Assembly (NCBI RefSeq): GCF_005518135.1
Contig: NZ_SULI01000012.1
Location: 1-64,000, forward strand
DNA from: Shimia litoralis
GTDB taxonomy: Bacteria > Pseudomonadota > Alphaproteobacteria > Rhodobacterales > Rhodobacteraceae
Reading direction: 5' to 3'
Length of the DNA stretch: 64,000 nt
The position numbers and the translations under genes were made by a program. Shown in pieces: positions 17,855 to 27,181 of this stretch. Position 1 is the stretch's first letter; each line of letters starts with the position of its first letter. Below the pieces are notes generated by a model. The model had not been told where the DNA came from. It saw only the letters and a program-made list of their open reading frames with translations, and searched no databases.

Positions 17855-18871
17855 TTACTTAGGATCTGACTTTCCATCGTAACGGCTCTGCCATTCTTTA
17901 AGAATTGCTGCGCGGTTGTTCGCAGCGAATTCGAAATCGTTGTCGATCATCGCTTCAAGCAAGCCTTCCGGGAAATGCTCAACAGGCTTGGCAACACCGG
18001 GATAGGCTACAACAGCATACCCTGTGTTGTACATTTCACTCGCACCCTTGGTAACCGTGAAATCGACCAGTTTTTGAGCGGCTTCCAGATTTGCAGTACC
18101 CGCCACAATCGCGGTGGCTTCCATATCCCAGCCGACGCCTTCTGTCGGTACGATAATTTCAAGAGGTGCCCCAGCAGCTTTGGATTTTGCGCCGCGGAAT
18201 GCAAAGGAAATACCGATCGGAATTTCGCCAGCCGCAGCCAGTTTACATGGCTTTGACCCCGAGTGGGTGTAGCGCGCAATGTTGCCGTGAAGCGCATCCA
18301 TATACGCCCAACCACCTTCTTCACCAAAGATCTGCAACCAGCTCGAAACGTCAAGGAAACCAGTGCCCGATGAATTTGGGTTCGGCATGATCACGTGGCC
18401 AGCATATTGAGGATCAGTAAGGTCTTGCCATGATTTAGGCGGCGTCAGGCCAGCCTTTTCTGCTTCGACCGTGTTGTAGCACACCGAAGCAACCCACGCG
18501 TCCATACCAACCCATGCAGGAGGAGTATCTTTATCGACAAACTTTTGATCTAGCTCGCCAACACCCTCAGGAGCGTAAGCCTCAAGCATGCCTTCCGACT
18601 TTAGCAACAGAAGCGACGTCGCAGCCAAACCCCAGACCACGTCAGCTTGTGGGTTGTCGCGTTCGGCCAGCAGTTTCGCTGTAATAATCCCGGTCGAGTC
18701 ACGGACCCAATTGATCTTGATATCCGGATTGCTTTCATTGAACGTCGCCGCATAGCGCGCCAAATCTTCGGCCTCGACAGCCGTATAGACAGTAAGTTCA
18801 GTTTCGGCCATCGCCGAGGTCGCCATGAGCGCCCCCGCCAAAACCGAAGTTATCCCTCTAGTTTTATACAT
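17855..18871 (-). CDS. phnS: AEP ABC transporter periplasmic binding protein
   Basis: A 338-residue extracellular solute-binding protein. The signal peptide ends AMA before ETELTVYTAVEAEDL, and the class shares LTVYTA...RDSTGIITAKLLAE with iron and AEP binding proteins. Polyamine-style domain repeats follow. It starts behind GGAGAAAA and is the first gene of phnS-phnT-phnU. AEP specificity is inferred from the operon's convergence with phnW-A-Y. Confidence 0.88.
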   Translation of the reverse strand: MYKTRGITSVLAGALMATSAMAETELTVYTAVEAEDLARYAATFNESNPDIKINWVRDSTGIITAKLLAERDNPQADVVWGLAATSLLLLKSEGMLEAYAPEGVGELDQKFVDKDTPPAWVGMDAWVASVCYNTVEAEKAGLTPPKSWQDLTDPQYAGHVIMPNPNSSGTGFLDVSSWLQIFGEEGGWAYMDALHGNIARYTHSGSKPCKLAAAGEIPIGISFAFRGAKSKAAGAPLEIIVPTEGVGWDMEATAIVAGTANLEAAQKLVDFTVTKGASEMYNTGYAVVAYPGVAKPVEHFPEGLLEAMIDNDFEFAANNRAAILKEWQSRYDGKSDPK

Positions 18872-19011
18872 CTAGTTTTCTCCTCTGTTGGTTATCGCCG
18901 TTATTGGCAGCGTGAGTTCGCACCTTTGAATAGGCGTCTTTGACAAGGGTATCTTTCGCACTTTGGTTCAACAAGAAAAATCGATAATTCCTACAACTAC
19001 ATAAATTGAAC

Positions 19012-20064
19012 TTATAGTACGAATTCTTGCGGATTTCCTGCGCACCTATTGTTTTGTCCAACGTAATAGAAATTTTCCCTCTGTGCGCGTTGACGCCGTT
19101 CTTGGACCGGCGTGACCTGAAATGTTTTTTTGTATCTATATGAAAGGGTTGCATAGGATCCAAAACCGGTTGCCAGCGCGATCTCTTGGAGGGAGATATT
19201 CGTCGCATGCACCATCATCTTGGCTTGCTCCATCCGCTCGTAGATATAGTACGCTTTAGGAGACAACCCTGTCGCACTCCTAAAGTGTCTTTCGAGCTGC
19301 CGCAAAGAAACGCCTATTTTCTTAGCAACATCGCTAAGTGGAAGCGGCTCCTCCATGTGCGTTCGGAAATAGTGAATCGCTTTATCAACCGCCTCATTGC
19401 CAGTGTCACCGCTCTCCAGTCCGTCAGGTTTGAGGGTGCAACCGCAAGAAAGTGTTGGCCGATAGGTCAAAAAATTCCGATTTAGCTCATTCAATTTTGA
19501 TTGTGACAACTGGCGCGCCACCATTCCAGACAACAGGCTTAGAAACGAAAAACCAGCGCTTGCAGTCCATATTCGACCCGCTTTGAAACTGTCTTCTCGG
19601 GTTGATTGAACGTCTGGAAATTGTTCTTGGAATGCCAGCGCCAAATCCGCAGACACGCTCGCGGTCAGACCATTCAGCACCTTGGTTTCCGCCAGAGCAA
19701 ACACCGCCCGATCAACGGCTATCACAATCGCCCCCACCCTTAGGTGCCCCCTCACTGTCCGCGCCCGCAAGCGCTTATGCTCACTGGTTGATTGGAGACC
19801 ACCAAGCAGAACGAGAACGTGAAAGTCGGCACCATCGCGCCCGATGGGGTTCGTCGACACTCCCATCCCACAGGACGTCGTGATGTCCCCACCGTGAATT
19901 GACAATAGAACAACCGAGTATTCTTCATCGCCGGACAATTGCCCCGCCAACTTTAAATACTCTAAGCCAAGCGCGAGTTGATCCAAAGGCATTCCGTCTG
20001 CGCACAAAAAGCCCACCGTGGTGGTGTTTTGTGCCGTCGCATTTTTAACTGGCGTAACAAGCAT
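19012..20064 (-). CDS. GlxA-type AraC-family regulator
   Basis: A 350-residue fusion of an N-terminal DJ-1/PfpI-like amidotransferase fold (about 15-190) and a C-terminal AraC domain (about 235-335). The AraC part has PLSDVAKKIGVSLRQLERHF and NISLQEIALATGFGSYATLS. Relatives such as GbdR sense glycine betaine or dimethylglycine. The gene follows the dimethylglycine/sarcosine-type dehydrogenase by 37 bp on the same strand, so control of methylamine catabolism is the best inference. A role at the neighbouring phnS promoter (140 bp away) is also possible. Confidence 0.85.
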   Translation of the reverse strand: MLVTPVKNATAQNTTTVGFLCADGMPLDQLALGLEYLKLAGQLSGDEEYSVVLLSIHGGDITTSCGMGVSTNPIGRDGADFHVLVLLGGLQSTSEHKRLRARTVRGHLRVGAIVIAVDRAVFALAETKVLNGLTASVSADLALAFQEQFPDVQSTREDSFKAGRIWTASAGFSFLSLLSGMVARQLSQSKLNELNRNFLTYRPTLSCGCTLKPDGLESGDTGNEAVDKAIHYFRTHMEEPLPLSDVAKKIGVSLRQLERHFRSATGLSPKAYYIYERMEQAKMMVHATNISLQEIALATGFGSYATLSYRYKKTFQVTPVQERRQRAQRENFYYVGQNNRCAGNPQEFVL

Positions 20065-20100
20065 GAGACGGCACCCTTTTCTCGTGTTGGCTAACCTTTT

Positions 20101-22563
20101 TCAGCCATTTGCTTTTGGCCGCTCACTTTTCGGATCATAGGGTGACCGCAGATGGGCCTTGGCCGCAAACCTGATACCCGCCAGATCAATTTCAAAGGTG
20201 TGTGACCTTATGAAATCCGCTGTGACCTTTTCTGTCGCATCCAACTGGCAAAGCGCAACTGAGGCTCCCAGTGTATGGCCATAGGCGGCAGACCGGACCT
20301 CACCGATCTCTTCACCATCGCAGAGCACCGCCTCGCCGCCCCAAAGTTGCGGGGCACTGTCTTCCAGAACCAGTTGAATAATGCGGGTTTTCATGTGATC
20401 CGGATCGGCTTTCGCCGCAAGCAGCGCATCCTTTCCGATAAACCCACCTGGCTTGTCGAAATCGACCGCAAAACTTAGGCCCGCCTGAAGGGGTGAAATA
20501 TCCGGCGTCAGCTCGCGGCTCCAAGCCCGGAACCCTTTTTCCAGACGAAGACCCTCTAGCGCATAATAGCCTGCATCCCGAATACCGAATTCCGCACCAG
20601 CGGCCATCAAGTCGTCATAGACTCCCGCTGTGAACTCGACGGGCACAAGCAATTCCCACCCAAGTTCCCCGACATAGGTCATCCGGTTGGCAATCACAGT
20701 CGCATACCCAAGATCGATTTCCTGAGATGTGGCAAACGGGAAGGCCTCATTCGACAAGTCAGCTTTGGTCAACGTCTTGAGCACGTCACGCGACCGCGGT
20801 CCCATCACCGCAAGAACAGACCACGCGGCGGTCACATCGGTCAGAAACACATGGGCGTTTTCATCAAAGTTTTTCCGGATCCAATCGGCATCATGCACGG
20901 CCTGTGCAGATCCGGTGATCAACATGAACTCCTGTGCTTTCAGACGCAAAACGGTAAGGTCACTCTCGTACCCCCCGCGTTCATTCAGCACCCCCGTATA
21001 CACCGTGTCACCGATTTCAACGTCAACATTCGCGGCGCAAATCTGGTTCAACTGTTCACAGGCGTCGCGCCCCTGAACCAGAAGCTTGGCAAACGAGCTC
21101 TGATCAAAGACCGCAACGTCTTCACGTGTCGCCTTGTGCTCTTGCGCAACATTGTCGTGCCAATTCTGACGTCCAAAGCTGTATTCAATAACAGGGTCCT
21201 GACCTTCAGCTGCGAAGAAATTCGCGCGCTCCCAGCCCATTTTTGATCCAAAGACGGCGTTCTTGGCCTTGAGACGATCAAACAACGCTGACCGGCGAAA
21301 CGGGCGTGCGGTATCCAGCTCGCGGTTGGGCCAAGGCATCGCATAGTGCAACCCAAGCGTTTCTTTGACCCGATCATGCAGCCAAGTTGGATTGTTGTTG
21401 AAATTTGCAAACCGTCGAATATCGACCGCAAACAAATCCGAAGTAGGCCCACCCTCGACGATCCATTCTGCCAAGGCGCGCCCTGCCCCGCCAGCGCTGG
21501 CAATCCCCATCGAATTAAAGCCCGCACCGACGAAAAAGTTCTTAAGCTCCGGTGCCTCGCCCAACAGATAGTTGTTATCGGGCGTAAAGCTCTCTGGGCC
21601 ATTATAAAATTTGCGTACACCGGTATCCGCCATCTGTGGGACACGGATCAGCGCATTTTCCAGCAAGATTTCGAATTGATCCCAATCGTCCGGCAAGAGT
21701 TGGAAAAAGAACTTGTCCGGGATGCCATCCATCGCCCACGGCTTGGCTTCTGGTTCAAAGCCCCCCATCACAAGACCGCCCGTCTCTTCTTTGAAATAGA
21801 TATATCCGTCGGGATCGCGCAGCACTGGAAGGTCAGGGTTCACACCTTCGATCCGCTCGGTCACGATATACATGTGCTCGGCCGAATGAAGCGGCACATT
21901 CACCCCACACATCTGACCCAGTTTACGTGCCCACTGGCCCCCGCAATTGACAACGACATCAGCTTCGATTGTGCCATGATCCGTTACAACCCCCGTGACC
22001 GCGCCATCCTTGGTCAAAATATCGGTGACGGTCACGCCCTCGATGATCTTTGCACCATTCATACGTGCACCCTTGGCAAGCGACTGCGTCAGATCAGTGG
22101 GGTTCGCTTTGCCATCTCCAGGCATCCATAGCCCACCCTTGACATCATCGACCTGCATCACCGGCCATTTATCTTGAGCCTCGGAAGCCGTGATAACATC
22201 AACATCCACACCTTGCGCACGCGCTGCGGCGGCTGTGCGCAACAGCATCGTCATACGGTCATCACTTCGGGCGACGGTGACCGATCCGCATTCATTCCAC
22301 CCAGTCGCAAGACCTGTCTCGGCCTCGAGCTGTGCATAAAGCTCAGTCGAATACCGGATCAAATTCGTCATCGCTGGTTGACTGCGAAGTTGCCCCACAA
22401 GACCCGCAGCATGCCACGTTGTCCCACAGCTCAACTGCCCCTGCTCCAGCAGTACGACATCGGTGTGACCCATCTTAGCCAAGTGATATGCAACGGAACA
22501 CCCGACGATGCCCCCACCAATGATGACGTACTGCGCTCTGTCCGGGAAATTCTTACTCGCCAT
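20101..22563 (-). CDS. FAD-dependent dimethylglycine/sarcosine dehydrogenase-like protein with GcvT domain
   Basis: An 820-residue two-part enzyme. The N-terminal DAO-type FAD domain has VIIGGGIVGCSVAYHLAK and CGTTWHAAGL, the latter with the histidine that usually carries covalent FAD. The second half has a GcvT-like folate-binding aminomethyltransferase domain (about 430-800) with YVGELGWELLVP and LRLEKGFRAW. Such enzymes oxidatively demethylate N-methylated amines and pass the C1 unit to tetrahydrofolate. The start is the ATG at 22563 behind GGAG. A DeoR gene precedes it and a GlxA-type regulator follows. The exact substrate is not readable from sequence. Confidence 0.85.
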   Translation of the reverse strand: MASKNFPDRAQYVIIGGGIVGCSVAYHLAKMGHTDVVLLEQGQLSCGTTWHAAGLVGQLRSQPAMTNLIRYSTELYAQLEAETGLATGWNECGSVTVARSDDRMTMLLRTAAAARAQGVDVDVITASEAQDKWPVMQVDDVKGGLWMPGDGKANPTDLTQSLAKGARMNGAKIIEGVTVTDILTKDGAVTGVVTDHGTIEADVVVNCGGQWARKLGQMCGVNVPLHSAEHMYIVTERIEGVNPDLPVLRDPDGYIYFKEETGGLVMGGFEPEAKPWAMDGIPDKFFFQLLPDDWDQFEILLENALIRVPQMADTGVRKFYNGPESFTPDNNYLLGEAPELKNFFVGAGFNSMGIASAGGAGRALAEWIVEGGPTSDLFAVDIRRFANFNNNPTWLHDRVKETLGLHYAMPWPNRELDTARPFRRSALFDRLKAKNAVFGSKMGWERANFFAAEGQDPVIEYSFGRQNWHDNVAQEHKATREDVAVFDQSSFAKLLVQGRDACEQLNQICAANVDVEIGDTVYTGVLNERGGYESDLTVLRLKAQEFMLITGSAQAVHDADWIRKNFDENAHVFLTDVTAAWSVLAVMGPRSRDVLKTLTKADLSNEAFPFATSQEIDLGYATVIANRMTYVGELGWELLVPVEFTAGVYDDLMAAGAEFGIRDAGYYALEGLRLEKGFRAWSRELTPDISPLQAGLSFAVDFDKPGGFIGKDALLAAKADPDHMKTRIIQLVLEDSAPQLWGGEAVLCDGEEIGEVRSAAYGHTLGASVALCQLDATEKVTADFIRSHTFEIDLAGIRFAAKAHLRSPYDPKSERPKANG

Positions 22564-22613
22564 GTCCAAGCTCCATGCAAAGGAATCAATCTGTTCGACT
22601 CACCCTACTGCAA

Positions 22614-22637
22614 CTTGGCAAAATTTGGCAATATTTT
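22614..22637. promoter_or_regulatory. Candidate DeoR operator upstream of the GcvT-type dehydrogenase
   Basis: CTTGGCAAAATTTGGCAATATTTT contains two copies of TTGGCAA eleven bases apart. A related sequence (TTTGGCAAAGTTTTGCAAAATATTG on the other strand) lies upstream of the deoR gene at 23426-23450. Confidence 0.5.
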
Positions 22638-22650
22638 TCTTTATTGGCAG

Positions 22651-23406
22651 TTATGCAATTTCGAATGCAACTGCCTTTTCTAGTAATGCAGCCATCACCT
22701 CGGCGGGTGGTTCCGTATCCAGCACCGCGGTTGTGCTTGCAGGGAACCGCCGCATAACCACCTGACCAACGACCGAAAATTTACTGCTGTCAGCCAACAC
22801 AAAGCCGTGCTCTGCATGCTCTAACATCAGATGTCGCAAGTCCGCCGCATCGCGGGAGAAGTCAGTAAAAAGTGCCTTTCCACTGAGTCCACCGGCACCA
22901 ATCACGGCAAATTCCGCTCGAAACCGCGACAGGTTCTCAATCGCCGCTGATCCGAATGTGGCGTTCTCCTTTACGTCCAACCGGCCGCCCAATATGGTCA
23001 ACTCCCTTGTAACCGGCCCCAAAAGCTCTGCGATTGTTAAGTCATTTGTGCAAACAGAAAGATCTGTACGAAATTCTCGTAACAGACGTGCAAAGGCAAG
23101 CGTCGTTGACCCATTGTCGATAATGACAGACGCACCATTTGGAATTTTATCCAGAACATGCTGCGCTATTCGCGCCTTCCCTTTTGGGTTTGTCGCGGCA
23201 CGCATTTCAACCGCGGGCTCCTCGGTTCGAATCTGGGTCGCCCCGCCACGCACTTTGTTCAGCTTGTTCTCGCCAGCCAACTGCTCGATGTCTTTGCGAA
23301 TTGTTTCACGGGACGCGCCTAACTTCTCAGTGAGCGCACGAATAGAAATAGCAGGCTGTTGTGCGACTTCTTTCAGAATAATTGCGTGACGCTCCGCTGG
23401 TAGCAT
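22651..23406 (-). CDS. DeoR-family transcriptional repressor
   Basis: A 251-residue DeoR protein. The N-terminal winged helix (RHAIILKEVAQQPAISIRAL, GASRETIRKDIEQL) is followed by a DeoRC sugar-phosphate sensor domain (IDNGSTTLAFAR, LTILGG, FVLADSSKF). The start is chosen at MLPAERH, eight bases after GGAG; the longer frame is not supported. Downstream is the GcvT-type dehydrogenase (gap 87 bp). The ligand is probably a phosphorylated metabolite. Confidence 0.87.
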   Translation of the reverse strand: MLPAERHAIILKEVAQQPAISIRALTEKLGASRETIRKDIEQLAGENKLNKVRGGATQIRTEEPAVEMRAATNPKGKARIAQHVLDKIPNGASVIIDNGSTTLAFARLLREFRTDLSVCTNDLTIAELLGPVTRELTILGGRLDVKENATFGSAAIENLSRFRAEFAVIGAGGLSGKALFTDFSRDAADLRHLMLEHAEHGFVLADSSKFSVVGQVVMRRFPASTTAVLDTEPPAEVMAALLEKAVAFEIA

Positions 23407-23425
23407 TGGCATTTCTCCACTCAGA

Positions 23426-23450
23426 CAATATTTTGCAAAACTTTGCCAAA
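23426..23450. promoter_or_regulatory. Candidate DeoR autoregulatory operator
   Basis: Read on the minus strand, TTTGGCAAAGTTTTGCAAAATATTG gives two half-sites (TTTGGCAAA, TTTTGCAAA) 20-44 bp upstream of the deoR start. It shares its core with the site at 22614-22637. Confidence 0.5.
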
Positions 23451-23605
23451 TCCGAGGGGGATTGTCCATTCAATTGGTCGAGGTCCGGGCCACCACGATA
23501 CGTGCCACCCATAATAGCGACAGATATACGGGGCCCGAGAGACCCAATCGCGAGTGAGGGTATCGCCGTGGCCGCGCAATAGACCGTTGTAATACGTTCC
23601 ACCCT

Positions 23606-25288
23606 TTATGAGTTTGCTTCTTTTAGCTCCAAGCTTTCGATGAGACGGGTCTCGAGAAGCTGCCCATTGCGATAGAGTATTGGGTAGGCAATCGCTGAAA
23701 TGTGACTATTGATATCTCTCAACGCCCGTAGGGTTTCCAAATGTACATCACTGGTCTCAAAGCTCTCGACTCTGCCACCCTGCAATCGCGCCAAATGGCG
23801 CTTGCGGCTCTTACGCTCTGCCCGCTTAAACTCTGCTTTTTCCACGACCAGCAGACGCGCGCTCTCGAGATCATCCGAGATCAGAACATTACTCGCAAGC
23901 TGAAGATTTGCGCGCACGCCATCATACATTTTTAACAGTTCACTCCACCCTTCATCAGAAAACCGCATATGCCCGTCGCGCTTTTCTTTTGCGACGGATG
24001 CAATTTTCTTCGAGATCACATCCCCGGCGGTTTCCAGTCGAATGGCATAATCCATCAGACCGCGAACTGCTTTGATATCCTGCTTGCGATAGGCATCCTG
24101 CGGCATGCTGGCCACATAGGACCGGACCCCGGAAAGCGCTGAATTCACCACTTCGTCCTGATCCACAGCGGACTGAAACAACTCTTCATCTCCCTGCTCG
24201 TACATATCCGGCACCAAACGGAACATCACTTCGACCATATCAATCATGCGCAGCAACTCCCTCTTGAGGCTCGAAATCGCCTGGGTTGGGGACTCCAGAA
24301 CTGCCGTATCGAGAGCACTGGCGGTTTGGAAGTTTTGCGCATCAGCTTGCGCCGCCGTCAAAGTCGGAAACAACAGTGTGAAAGGAGCCTCCAGCCCCCG
24401 ACAAAACGGCAGCATCAACACCAGCAGCGAAAGATTAAACCCGATATGCGCATAGATCAGAGATTGGCCAGCTTCAGTGAATAACAGCACGGAGGGATCA
24501 AACGCCAGATTGATAACCATCAACACTAAAACCGCCCAGGTCCCACGTAAAATCAGGTTCGCAATCGGGATACGCCGCGCGTCCGTGTTCATGCCGCGTG
24601 TCAACCAAATCGGGATAAGCGCACTGCCCATGTTCGCCCCAAGCATCAACGACAAGGCCGCAGCAAACGGAATGGCATCAATCTGAACGAGGGTGACACA
24701 CATCAATATGGCCGCAACGCTTGAATGCATCACGAACGCCAACGCAACACCGACCAAAAAGGCTGTGAGAAAATCACGCGCCAAATAGTCAGCCACCGCT
24801 GGCAAAAACGCGCTGTCGCGGATCGGTGCGACCGCTTCTCTCAGGAACTGCAGCGAAATAAGAATAAAGGCGATTCCCATAAGAATACGCCCCAGCTGAC
24901 GGCCTTTTTTGTTTTCGACTTTGACAAAGAGCCAACCGCCAACTGCCAAAAGCAAGGGCACAAGCCAGTCCATCTTAAAGGACAAAATTTGAATAATGAG
25001 CGCCGATCCAAGATCGCCACCAAGCACAATTGCCAAACCCGTTGAAAACGCAAGATAGCCGCTTGCCGCGAAACCAGCGGTCAGCAGCGCTACGGCCGCA
25101 GAGCTCTGCAGGACGATCGCAAGCATCAAGCCAGACGAACTGGCGCTCAGCATGCTTTGGTTTTGGGTTAACATACGCTGAAATGATGCCCCGTAGCTGC
25201 GTTCAATTCCGGTACGCACCATACGAACAGCAAACAGCAACAGCATTGTTGCCCCCGCCAAACTTACCAAGAAGCTGATGATCGCCAT
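23606..25288 (-). CDS. Na/phosphate cotransporter family protein with PhoU-like domain
   Basis: A 560-residue protein. The N-terminal NptA/Na-Pi-cotransporter domain has two inverted halves with signature VLQSSAAVALLTAG (near 62) and MHSSVAAILMCVTL (near 186). The C-terminal half (about 330-550) is a cytoplasmic PhoU-like helical bundle (EVMFRLVPDMYEQ, RLETAGDVISKKI). Bacterial members of this type can move phosphate, in some cases outward. It starts one base after the stop of the inositol-monophosphatase-like gene. Confidence 0.87.
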   Translation of the reverse strand: MAIISFLVSLAGATMLLLFAVRMVRTGIERSYGASFQRMLTQNQSMLSASSSGLMLAIVLQSSAAVALLTAGFAASGYLAFSTGLAIVLGGDLGSALIIQILSFKMDWLVPLLLAVGGWLFVKVENKKGRQLGRILMGIAFILISLQFLREAVAPIRDSAFLPAVADYLARDFLTAFLVGVALAFVMHSSVAAILMCVTLVQIDAIPFAAALSLMLGANMGSALIPIWLTRGMNTDARRIPIANLILRGTWAVLVLMVINLAFDPSVLLFTEAGQSLIYAHIGFNLSLLVLMLPFCRGLEAPFTLLFPTLTAAQADAQNFQTASALDTAVLESPTQAISSLKRELLRMIDMVEVMFRLVPDMYEQGDEELFQSAVDQDEVVNSALSGVRSYVASMPQDAYRKQDIKAVRGLMDYAIRLETAGDVISKKIASVAKEKRDGHMRFSDEGWSELLKMYDGVRANLQLASNVLISDDLESARLLVVEKAEFKRAERKSRKRHLARLQGGRVESFETSDVHLETLRALRDINSHISAIAYPILYRNGQLLETRLIESLELKEANS

Positions 25289-25289
25289 C

Positions 25290-26078
25290 TTAGATTTCCA
25301 ATTCGCTCAAGATTTGCGCATGCAGCTCTGGCGTTGCGGCCGACACAATGGCGGTTCCGCCAGAAGACAAGGTCAGCGGATTGCCTTGCCAATCAGTCAC
25401 AACACCTCCGGCGGCTTCAACCACCGCCACAATCGGCAAATAGTCGTAGGGCTGAAGATCATAGTCGACAACCACGTCCACTTGCCCCATCGCCAATAGG
25501 GCATGGGGATAGCAATCATAAGAAAACCGGCGCGTGTGACCGACTTTCAAAATATTCGAAAGCACCTCAGGGCATTCTGCGATAAGCTTCTCGCCCTCAT
25601 TTATGAAGACGATTGCGCTGTCTAGTGAGGTCTGGCTTGACGAAAATACCTGACGACCATTGAGTGTGGTTCCAACACGTCGGCGCCCCACAAGGGTTTC
25701 ACCCAATGCAGGCATTCCAATTACACCCACTTCGGGGACGCCCTTGTGCAAGCGCGCAAGCAGAAAGCCGAACAACGGATGCCCCGACAAGAACGAGCGC
25801 GTTCCATCAATGGGGTCGATCGACCAAACATTGTCTGAAACCTTGTTAGATTGATCCAGTTGGCCAAATTCCTCGCCCACGATTCCGTCGTCTGGAAAAT
25901 GCTTTTGCAAATAGGTCCTGACACACACCTCTACAGCCTTATCCGCCTGTGTAACCGGGCTTTCGTCGTCTTTGAGTTCGACCTCGAGAGGATTGCGAAA
26001 GTACCCCATTGCGGTCTCACCGGCCAGCGCTGCCAAGCGATTTACATGGGCAACAACAGCATCATTTACCTCAATCAT
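25290..26078 (-). CDS. Inositol-monophosphatase family phosphatase (HisN/CysQ-like)
   Basis: A 262-residue Mg-dependent Li-sensitive-type phosphatase. Metal ligands are visible in IVGEEFG (near 70), WSIDPIDGTRSF (near 90) and the C-terminal DYDLQPYDYLPIVAVVEAAGG (near 210). Substrates in this family include inositol phosphate, histidinol phosphate and 3'-phosphoadenosine phosphosulfate. Its start overlaps the upstream DeoR stop by four bases (ATGA) and the Na/Pi transporter follows at once, suggesting a sugar- or polyol-phosphate role coupled to phosphate handling. Confidence 0.85.
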   Translation of the reverse strand: MIEVNDAVVAHVNRLAALAGETAMGYFRNPLEVELKDDESPVTQADKAVEVCVRTYLQKHFPDDGIVGEEFGQLDQSNKVSDNVWSIDPIDGTRSFLSGHPLFGFLLARLHKGVPEVGVIGMPALGETLVGRRRVGTTLNGRQVFSSSQTSLDSAIVFINEGEKLIAECPEVLSNILKVGHTRRFSYDCYPHALLAMGQVDVVVDYDLQPYDYLPIVAVVEAAGGVVTDWQGNPLTLSSGGTAIVSAATPELHAQILSELEI

Positions 26079-26866
26079 TTTGACTTCTTTCCATGCGCGA
26101 GCTGAACTTTGACATCCCATTGCTTTAGGGTCGAAGACAGCTTCGGGGGTGGCTCTTGATCTACGAACAACGTTTCGACGATGCTGGGGGAAAACCCCCA
26201 ATGCGGAGCCTTGGTTTCAAACTTGTGGTGCGTCATCGCCACTTTCGTTGTCTCGGCGCACTCACTGACAACAGCCGCAAGGCTGGCTTCCGCAGGGTTC
26301 AGATACAGAAAGCCGCTTTTTGAATTCAGGGCATCAGCACTTAAAACAGCGACGTCGAAGCAGAACCGACGCGCCTGACGCTCGCAAACGTGACCGAATG
26401 CGCCCAATTCATCGGCCTGCATCTCGCCCCCAAGAAGAAAGACACGGCACCCGCTCTGACCGACAAGAGACTGGGCCACGCGAATTGAATTTGTGGCAAT
26501 CGTCAAATTACTTTTTTGCCGCAACTCTTCCGCAACAAATGCTGTGGTGCTTCCAACATCCAAAAATAGCGTCATACCATCAACAATGGACTGTGACAGC
26601 TCCCGAGCGACAAGGCGCTTTTGTTCAGAGTTCTCGGCGATTCTCCGAAAGTAACTTGGGTCACTTTGTGTTCCGACCAGATACGCTCCGCCATGGACCC
26701 GTGCGACGGCACCGGCTTTTGACAGCGACTTGATGGAACGCCGGATGGTTTCCTCTGACACACCAAGAATACCCGCCAATTGAGAGTTCTTAGCAAACCC
26801 TCCCAACCTGCGCACTGCATCAAGAAGCTCTACCTCTCGGTGAGAATGTGTGAGTTCATCCGTCAT
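26075..26866 (-). CDS. DeoR-family transcriptional repressor
   Basis: A 263-residue DeoR protein. The winged helix reads LLDAVRRLGGFAKNSQLAGIL, then GVSEETIRRSIKSL; the sensor domain carries LDVGSTTAFVAEEL and VFLLGGEMQ. An in-frame GTG three codons upstream is an alternative start. It is first in the operon with the phosphatase and the Na/Pi cotransporter. It probably represses the operon in the absence of a phosphorylated ligand. Confidence 0.86.
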   Translation of the reverse strand: MTDELTHSHREVELLDAVRRLGGFAKNSQLAGILGVSEETIRRSIKSLSKAGAVARVHGGAYLVGTQSDPSYFRRIAENSEQKRLVARELSQSIVDGMTLFLDVGSTTAFVAEELRQKSNLTIATNSIRVAQSLVGQSGCRVFLLGGEMQADELGAFGHVCERQARRFCFDVAVLSADALNSKSGFLYLNPAEASLAAVVSECAETTKVAMTHHKFETKAPHWGFSPSIVETLFVDQEPPPKLSSTLKQWDVKVQLAHGKKSK

Positions 26867-26908
26867 ATTAAACACTGAAAGGCGGAGCCTTTCCTCATAT
26901 TGCCACTA

Positions 26909-27079
26909 TCATGTGGCTTTTTGACCGAATATTTCAAAAAATTCAAGATTTTTCCACACAACATCGCAAAATGAGGTGTCGTTGCCCAAGGTCTCGGGCA
27001 TTTCAGGCACCACTCCGGCAGGAATATGCCCCACCGCAAAGCGCACATTCTCGGGTACGGCCTGCACGCGAGCATCCAT
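26909..27079 (-). CDS. Possible 56-residue ORF or gene remnant
   Basis: The 309-bp gap between the DeoR gene and the DUF3095 gene is mostly open on the minus strand. One reading gives a 56-residue peptide (MDARVQAVPENVRFAVGHIP...FGQKAT) with protein-like composition, ending 43 bp before the DeoR start. I find no ribosome-binding site worth naming and do not recognise a family. It may be the 3' end of a lost gene or a small leader protein. Confidence 0.25.
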   Translation of the reverse strand: MDARVQAVPENVRFAVGHIPAGVVPEMPETLGNDTSFCDVVWKNLEFFEIFGQKAT

Positions 27080-27181
27080 ACTTTGGTGCGCACAGCAGGG
27101 TCAGATCAAAACGCATGAATTAATGATCCAAGACCTTGGTGCTGACGTATTTAGGGTGAACAAATCAAAAGCAGAGTGGAC

